A stretch of DNA of 64,000 nucleotides from Celoporthe dispersa (lineage: Eukaryota > Ascomycota > Sordariomycetes > Diaporthales > Cryphonectriaceae), in NCBI GenBank assembly GCA_016584495.1, contig WAID01000013.1, positions 1,240,001 to 1,304,000 of the forward strand, given 5' to 3'. The translations under genes were made by a program, and so were the position numbers. Below, one piece after another: positions 57,678-64,000 of this stretch. Positions within the stretch are counted from its first letter, which is position 1; the number at the start of each line of letters is the position of its first letter. The notes under the pieces were generated by a model. It had not been told where the DNA came from and did no database searches. It worked only from the letters and a program-made list of their open reading frames with translations.

Positions 57678-59400
57678 CCCTGAACGCCGTCTGGTCCAGA
57701 TCGGGCTGCCCGGCCAGACCCCCGTCTCCCTCGCCGCCTATGCTCCTCCTCTGCCGGTCGCGCCGCCTGTTCTCCCAGCTCAGCAGGCACCGGAACGCGA
57801 TGATGACTGCCAGCTCGGTCAGGTGGCAGAAGATCATGCTGTCGATCCCGAGTGGATACGCCGGGGCCTGGTCGGTCTTGTAGAAGAACGGGCCGATAAT
57901 GTTTCCTGGCGATGGTAGACGAGTCAGTCAGTTGGCATAAAAGAACAAGAAGCCCCCCCCCCTCTCCCCGGACCCCCCCTGGACGGCAGGGGATGTTAGA
58001 CACTCACCAATGCAATACCCTAGGAAGAGGAACGCGTTGGTCACGACCTTCTTGGTGTGCCCGGCGGTGTTGGCGGTGACGAGACTCAGGATCAACACGA
58101 AGGCGGCATTATAGGGCCCCGTCAGGTAATAACACCACAGCCTAGCGACATGGCGATCCGTAGGGACAAAGCGCAGGCCAAAGGCGCCGGCGACATTGGG
58201 CAGGGTGTACAACACGGCGAACCAGCAGCGGGTGTCGCGGCGCAGCTTGACGGAGAAGTAGTCGTTCAGGAACACGCAGCTGAGGATGGAGAGGGCGATG
58301 AGGCAGCCGTAGGGGATCTGCATGAGGGCCGTGACGAGGGTGCTGAAGCCAAAGCCCTCGATGATGAGGGTGCCGAAGTTGCTTATGCCGCCGTTGGGCG
58401 TGTTCTGCAGCACGCCCATGAGGAGGAAGAGGTACGTCTTGGGGTCGCGCAGGGCCTCGCGCAGCTGGTACGGCTTGAAGTGCTTGTTCTCGACGCCCGT
58501 CTGGTTCTCGCGCAGGCGCTCGACGGCGATGCGGCGCTCGCGGGGCGACAGCAGCGGCGCGGTGACGGGCGAGTCGGGGAGCAGGAGGAACAAGGTGATG
58601 CCCCACGCGCAGCACAGGCTGCCGATGATGACGAACTCGTACTTCCAGCTCGGCAGGCGGCCGCGGATCTGCCCGATGCCGAAGCCCAGGAGCCCGCCCA
58701 GCGCGATGCCGAAGCCGTTGGCCGTGTACCAGAGGCCGATGCGGACGGGCTGCTGGCGCCGCGTGTACCACATGGAGGTGATGAGCATGAAGCTCGGGTC
58801 CGAGCAGGCCTCTGCCGCGCCGGAGAGGGCGCGCAGCACGGCCAGGGTGGCGAAGCTGGTGGCGCCGGCCTGGGCGATGAGGAGCACCCCCAGAGGGAAG
58901 ATGTTGGCGCCCAGGTAGCGGGCGACGGGCAGGCGCTGCATGAGGAAGTTGGTCGGGAACGCCCACGCCAGGAAGCCAAAGTAGAACATGGACGAGAGCC
59001 AGTTGTAGTCGGTGCCGACGAGGCCGAGGTCCTCGCGGATGCCAAAGAGCGCCGCATAGGACAGCGTGGTCTTGTCGATGTAGAAGAAGGCATAGCAGAC
59101 GGCGAGGTAGGGGATGATCATGTAGTCGATCTTGCGGACCAGCCGCTTCTCCTCGTCGGCGGTGTACGGTTCCGGGGGCGCATCGCCGAACAGAGCCTGC
59201 GCGGTGTCGCCGCCACCTGTCACTGGGCCAAAGGGCCCCGGCGCTTTGGTGTGGGAGGCCACAGACTCTTCCTGATGGACGGTGGTCGGCTCACCATCCT
59301 TGCCCTCCAGCTGGTGAACAGGCGAGGGGTGCGAAGACCGCGCGTCTTGTGAGATGGTGTCGGCCTTCCTGGAAGAATGATTTGCGTCAGAGGGGCTCAT
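57634..59400 (-). CDS. MFS permease of the Dal5/anion:cation symporter type
   Basis: Two exons: 59400-58008 and 57905-57634, for 554 aa. The ATG at 59400 (MSPSDANHSS) is preferred over an upstream in-frame ATG at 59520, whose extension looks like leader. About 90 polar residues are followed by EEKRLVRKIDYMIIPYLAVCYAFFYIDKTTL, the standard first helix of fungal allantoate, nicotinate and related permeases. Twelve helices can be followed (for example NWLSSMFYFGFLAWAFPTNF, LITSMWYTRRQQPVRIGLWY, NGGISNFGTLIIEGFGFS). The end NIIGPFFYKTDQAPAYPLGI is likewise typical. Substrates in the family include allantoate, ureidosuccinate, nicotinate, biotin and small organic anions, so the cargo cannot be named. 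It lies downstream of, and on the same strand as, the ABC transporter. The gene is intact. Confidence 0.9.
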
Positions 59401-60881
59401 GATGATGAAGGAGACTGTGTCAATGGATGTGCAGAGAGAGAGAGAGAGAGATGATGCTTGAGGTTTCGGCCCAGTCAGCCCAGGCCAGCTCACCATCGCA
59501 GGAAGTCGATATATAATCATAAAGGTTGCGCGATCTCGGCTATTGCTACCCCAGATTTACCCCATGAGGGTCCAGGAGGGGTGGCGATCTTCCCCCTCTT
59601 GTTGACCCATCGTATCGGTCGAGTGTTGCGGCGAGAAGATTTGCTGGGACCCATCTTGATGATTTGGAAAAACGTGGGGGGACAGAGAGTCAAGAGGGAG
59701 GGGGCTCGCTGTACTTGGGCTGGGCGGTGCGGGGATTCTGCGTATCGTCACTTGTCCACCTGCTCAACCCCCTCTCCACCCGCTGTAATCATCTCCAACT
59801 GGCCTGATTAGAGGGGGAAAGACAGAGAGAGGACCGAGTCAGTAAGGAAATTTTTTGAAGAAATCACAAGAGGGGGGAGAAAGAAAAAAAAAAAAGTGAA
59901 ACTCCGGGAGAGAATCATGCCCAAGACGAAATATGATCGAAATATGCATGCATGTACATACTTCCTGGATCCCGTATATTCGAGATGCTCGCTGCAGAGG
60001 CCAACCCCCCACAATGAAACCACTCACCTCAGATTGGAATCGAGTCAACGTCTGTCCATCGCAAAGGGAAGGGGATCTACATCCTCACATGTGTGCGATG
60101 TGGCTATGGGACCGCCCTACGGCCTGTGCTGTGGCCCAGGTAAAATTACTGGGTTTGATGTGAGTACTGCGCAAGATGGGGAGAGGGTGGCTTCTTTGAA
60201 TCCATGTAAGATGATTGGTCCAAGGATACCTCATGTGGCTGGTCTCGTTTGATCCTGGCGATCTCGTTCTGTGGTGGCTGATGAAAAGCATCTTGAGCAT
60301 CGTCGGTATTGAGCAGAGCGGCCTGAGTCGGCGTTAATGGCAATGCCTTACCAGTCTTGCTAGGAACAGCCGAAGCACCGTAGAGATAACCAGGAAAGAC
60401 TCTGGGGGAATACTAATATCGAATGAATTCATCAAATAGATTGATATTGGGCCATGCTGAGATTGAGATTTTCCAGGACTCCAGATCACACCTGAGTCTA
60501 TACACTCACTACCTTATCCCATCCATGCGACCATCCCTAGAACAACATTTATGCTACATCGATAAGAGAAAGTAAACCAAAAGAAAAATATATCCAAGGG
60601 AGAGAAGAAGGGCAAAAGATCCCCCCATCACTCTGAACCTCCCAAGTTTTTCCTCATTAAATAAGAATGCTTCTCTCTCCCCCCCCCCCCCGCCCCTCTC
60701 TCTCTTTCTTTTCATATGGTTTCATGGATCAGTCGCGAAGGTATTCTCACCCTCTTCACTCGATGATCTGGGCATGACATGGCGGAATCTTCGTCATCTC
60801 TCTTTTTTTTTTCTTCTTCTCTTTCTTCTCGTCTCTTTCTTTACCCCCCTTCCAACCCTTCCCCTTTTCTCTTGCTCTCAT
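59401..60881. other. Intergenic between the ABC transporter and the MFS permease
   Basis: Upstream region of the MFS gene on the left; on the right, C/T-rich DNA at the 3' end of the ABC gene, including a C-run at 60681-60690. No gene is seen. Confidence 0.6.
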
Positions 60882-63800
60882 TTACTCCTGCTTGACCTTC
60901 TTGCCCTTGGGCACTCTGGCCAACCAGTACAGCCCCAGGGCCGCAAAGACATTAAAGATAATAAAGGCCCACATGATGCCAAAGTTGCGCCACCGGTCGT
61001 CATAGCTCGTCGAGATGCCCTCCAGGTACACGTTCGATTTGCTGATGGAACAGAACTGGCAGTCGCTCGTCGCGTTCGGGTTCGACAGGTACCCGCCCAA
61101 CTTGTCCATGTACACCTCCATGTAGTCGTAGCACGTCTCGTTTGACCGCGGCTGGAACGCGAGGAACTCGTTGGCCGCGCACACGACGTCGGTGTTGGCC
61201 ACGGCCGCCGACAGCATGCCCGACACCAGGTACGTGAACGGTGACAGCCGGTACATGAAGATCCAGAAGCGCGGGAACGTCGAGGGCGTGGCGAGCACAC
61301 CGCAGAAGATGAGGCACAGCGAGAAGATGAGGTTGGCGATGTTGCCGCCCGCCTCGGCCGTCTCGAAGCCCGCGATGATAAAGTCCGTAAACGTCGAGGT
61401 GAAGAGCAGGAACGCCCAGAGGAAGAGGAAGATCAGCGCCCCGCGCTCGTGCACCTGGCCGGCCGCCTCGGCGTTGCGGTAGAGGCCGACCGGGTAGTAC
61501 CAGCACACGAACATGAAGACCGCCATGAGCGTGTTCCAGGGCAGCTCGACGATGATCTGGGACAGCATGAAGACCTTCCAGCTGTAGACCTTGGAGGGCC
61601 GCTCCCGGACCTCGTAGAGATCCCGCTGGACGACGAAGTGGGGCATCTGCTGCTGCGTAAGCTGGCCAAAGACGGTAAGGATGTTGAAGATGGCAAACAT
61701 CTGGTTCTGGAGACCCTGGATCGAGTTTGGTGCGTTGAGGAACACAAGACCGATGTACAGGGCGATGGAGACGCAGAGGGCGGCCTTGGAGTAGATGTAA
61801 GACGGTGTGCGCCAGTACTGCGAGAAGACCCGTGTCAGGACCTCCCGCAGCTGCGTGCTGAACGGGGCGGCAAATTCGCGGTAGCTGGCCGCGTCGTGTA
61901 CGGCGCCGCCGGGCTGGACATCGGCCTCCGTCTTGGCACCGGCGTCCTTGAGGCGTTGCAGTTCCTGGTGGACCTCGGCGCACTCGGGCGACTCCTTCCA
62001 GGTCTTGAACCAGTCAATGTCCGATTCCGACCCAGGTGCGGCACCGATGGCCTCGAGCATCCATTCTGCGGGGTTGGCCTCGGGCGGGCATGGAGGGGCA
62101 CCGTTGCGCTCGAAATAGGCGCTCATGGTCTGGGAGTTCTTGCCGATGTTGCCGAAATAGACGGTCTTGCCGCCCTTCGCGAGGAAGAGCAGGCGGTCGA
62201 AGCGCTGGAAGAGCATGGCCGAGGGCTGGTGGATGGTGCAGAGGATGGCCTGGCCGCTCTTGGTGAGCTTCTCCAGCAGGTCCAGGATGGCCCAGCTCGT
62301 CTGTGAGTCCAGGCCCGAGGTCGGCTCGTCCACGAAGAGCAGCAGGGGGGCTTCGCGGCCAGCTCCACACCAATGGTCAGCCGCTTGCGCTGCTCGACAT
62401 TGAGACCCTCGCCCGGCACGCCGACGACGGCATCCGCGTATTCTTGCATATCCAGCAGCTTGATGACCTCGTCGACGTAGGCGAGCTTCTCCTCGCGGGG
62501 CACATGCGGGGGCTGGCGCAGCAGGGCGCTGAAGTTGAGAGCCTCGCGGACGGTGGTGGTCTGCAGGTGGAGGTCCTGCTGCTGCACGTAGCCCGTCTTG
62601 CGCTGGAAAGACGCGTCGCGCGGGTGCCCGTCGACCAGCATCTGCCCAGTGATGACACCCATAGACGTCCGGTCCGCCAGGCAGTCGAGCAGTGTCGTCT
62701 TTCCGGCCCCGCTGACGCCCATCAGGGCGGTCAAAGTGCCAGGCTTGACCCAGCCGTCAACATGGTCCAGGATCTGCCGGGTCTCGTTCTTGATCTTGAC
62801 CTCGTAACAGACGTCCTTCCAGTGGAAGACGCTCGTCTGCTTCTCGATGAACGCAGCCTCCTTGTCAGAGTCAGTGGCGTCGCCGGCGCGAGCAGCAACC
62901 ACAGGTCCGCCAATGGCCTTGCCGCCCTCGGCATCAGCCTTTTGTTCCTTCAGGAAGGCGGGCTTGTGGCCGAGGCGGAAGACCAGGACCTCGCCCTTGG
63001 ACTTCTTCTCGGAGACGAACTCGGCGGTGATCATATAGGTGCAGAGGAAGAAGATGATGAATCCGATGAGGATGCCAATGTCGCGCCACTTGTGGGAGTG
63101 GTAATAGCTGAATGCGGTGTTGATATAGGCGTCGCCGTTGACATAGCTCTGGCCCGTCACGGAGCCGACCGCCGAGCAGACGTGGTTGAGCGGGTCGACG
63201 TCCTCGTATCCCGGGAACTCGGTGCTGGGCACATAGGCCGTGCAGGTGTAGTTGCGGTTGTGGAACTCGTTCACCATGACGGCCTCGAAAGCATACGCCA
63301 GCGGATCAATGTAGTTCATCCAGCGGCACCAGCCGAGCATGTAATCGATGGGTATGACGAAACCTGTGAAGATGACCAGACCCAGGATGATGATGGCTGC
63401 CGGTACCATTGCCTGCGACAAGGTTCGTGAGGAGGACGCGATAGTTCGGAACATCATGGACATGGCTATGGTGGCGAGGAAACAGGTGAGCAGGTAGAAG
63501 AAGAAAGCGCCCGGCTCGCGGCGCAGGTTTGCCATGAAGTACAGTGTCAGGTTGAACACGATGGTGTTTCCTATCTTGTACGGCAGATCACACAGCATCG
63601 AGGCGACAGCTTCGGCGGACGGGTGGTACATCGCGTAACGGGCATGTTTCTCCACAATCGGTCTTTGCGCGTACAGCGTAAGGATCTGGAGTTCAGGTCA
63701 GCTCATGTCCAGTGCGGTGGGGAGATCGCCCGACTTACCTCGAGAGCAGAGGCGAAGGCATTCATGAGACAGGCAAAGAAGAGCAGGGCACCACGCTGGA

Positions 63801-64000
63801 AGAAGCTCGAGGTGGTCATCTGGAGGTTGAAGAACACGCTGGAGATAATCAGAGCCATGCTGGTGTTTCCGATGAGGGCGCCGATCGTCAGGCTCGGGTC
63901 ACCCATCAGCCGCCTCCAGCCACGCCACAGGCACAGCCGGACCTGCTGCCAGTAGTCCAGGGTATATGGCGACTTGGAGCGGTTGCTCTTGGACTGCTGA
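60882..64000 (-). CDS. PDR-type (ABCG full-size) ABC transporter, C-terminal two thirds, frameshifted as given
   Basis: The gene enters from the right edge: exon 63739 to beyond 64000, then 63685-60882, joined by a canonical 53-nt intron. What is visible is the first membrane domain (from YTLDYWQQVRLCLWRGWRR on), a linker, the second ATP-binding domain and the second membrane domain. In the ATP-binding domain the Walker A is GVSGAGKTTLLD, the ABC signature LNVEQRKRLTIG, the Walker B LLLFVDEPTSGLD and the switch CTIHQPS, all of canonical second-half PDR form. Near 62345-62350 a G6 run is one base short (a Pro-Pro-Leu-Leu stretch), which breaks the frame just before Walker B. With one base added the large exon is 935 codons. 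The end is VPKGKKVKQE. Relatives (Pdr5, Cdr1, fungal ABCG) export hydrophobic drugs and toxins at the plasma membrane. Confidence 0.92.

Noticed and set aside
58057..59352. 431-codon open frame on the plus strand
   Set aside because: It is the antisense shadow of the MFS permease, which has strong family motifs and a proper intron. The shadow is Ala/Glu/Gly/Arg-rich without domains.
1831..62350. Programmed frameshifting as the common cause of the frame changes
   Set aside because: Shifts occur in both directions, at different sequences and in unrelated genes, and there is no conserved slippery site with a downstream structure. Homopolymer sequence error explains them better.
62303..63430. 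375-codon open frame on the plus strand
   Set aside because: Antisense shadow of the ABC transporter, created by high GC at third codon positions.

Overview
This 64 kb window is nuclear DNA of a filamentous ascomycete (Pezizomycotina, most likely a Sordariomycete). The evidence is short GT-AG introns of about 55-150 nt with CTGAC/CTAAC-like branch sites, C/T-rich leaders, and fungus-typical families: HP1, a Kch1-type potassium transport protein, a rhodopsin-domain PTH11-like membrane protein, a Dal5-type MFS permease and a PDR-type ABC transporter. There are about 18 supportable protein genes. Spacing is loose, with two near-empty stretches at about 4-10.4 kb and 48.6-55.2 kb. I recognised no tRNA, rRNA, transposon or CRISPR array.

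Layout: a C2HC zinc-finger protein (1.8-3.9 kb, -); a gene desert; heterochromatin protein 1 (10.4-11.6 kb, +); a flavin reductase fusing a PNPOx-like domain to an FNR domain (12.5-14.5 kb, -); a Kch1-like protein (15.5-17.7 kb, -); a histidine phosphatase (21.2-22.0 kb, -); a 53-aa membrane microprotein (23.4 kb, -); a Ser/Thr-rich single-pass protein (25.0-26.1 kb, +); a 2OG-Fe(II) dioxygenase (26.2-27.5 kb, -); NMN adenylyltransferase (30.7-31.7 kb, +); a large low-complexity protein (32.9-35.7 kb, -); a Cys-rich metallothionein-like protein (37.5-37.9 kb, +); a small secreted Cys-rich protein (38.7 kb, -); RCC1 (40.5-42.7 kb, +); divergently arranged Yip1 (43.1-44.2 kb, -) and Pam16 (44.9-45.4 kb, +); a mucin-like single-pass protein (46.8-48.6 kb, -); a second desert; the rhodopsin-domain protein (55.2-56.9 kb, +); the MFS permease (57.6-59.4 kb, -); and a PDR ABC transporter running off the right edge (60.9 kb to end, -).

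Most of these genes are unrelated housekeeping functions: chromatin and Ran cycle, ER-Golgi traffic, mitochondrial import, NAD synthesis and ion transport. The right end pairs two transporters on one strand and looks more like accessory or efflux gene space.

The most striking property of the window is about a dozen single-base lesions (11 one-base indels and one in-frame TAG) in eight otherwise well-preserved genes. Most indels lie in or beside short homopolymers, mainly of G or C, and each gene becomes one continuous frame of whole codons once the single bases are accounted for. Essential genes are among those affected (Yip1 and probably NMN adenylyltransferase). I therefore read most of them as residual sequence or assembly errors rather than biology; the reductase, which has both a frameshift and a stop, is the best candidate for a real pseudogene. 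Other items worth a second look are four consecutive hairpins in the RCC1 3' region, a 66-bp tandem duplication across the MFS stop codon, a Pam16 gene whose first exon is only the ATG, and an RCC1 intron that is open and a multiple of three.
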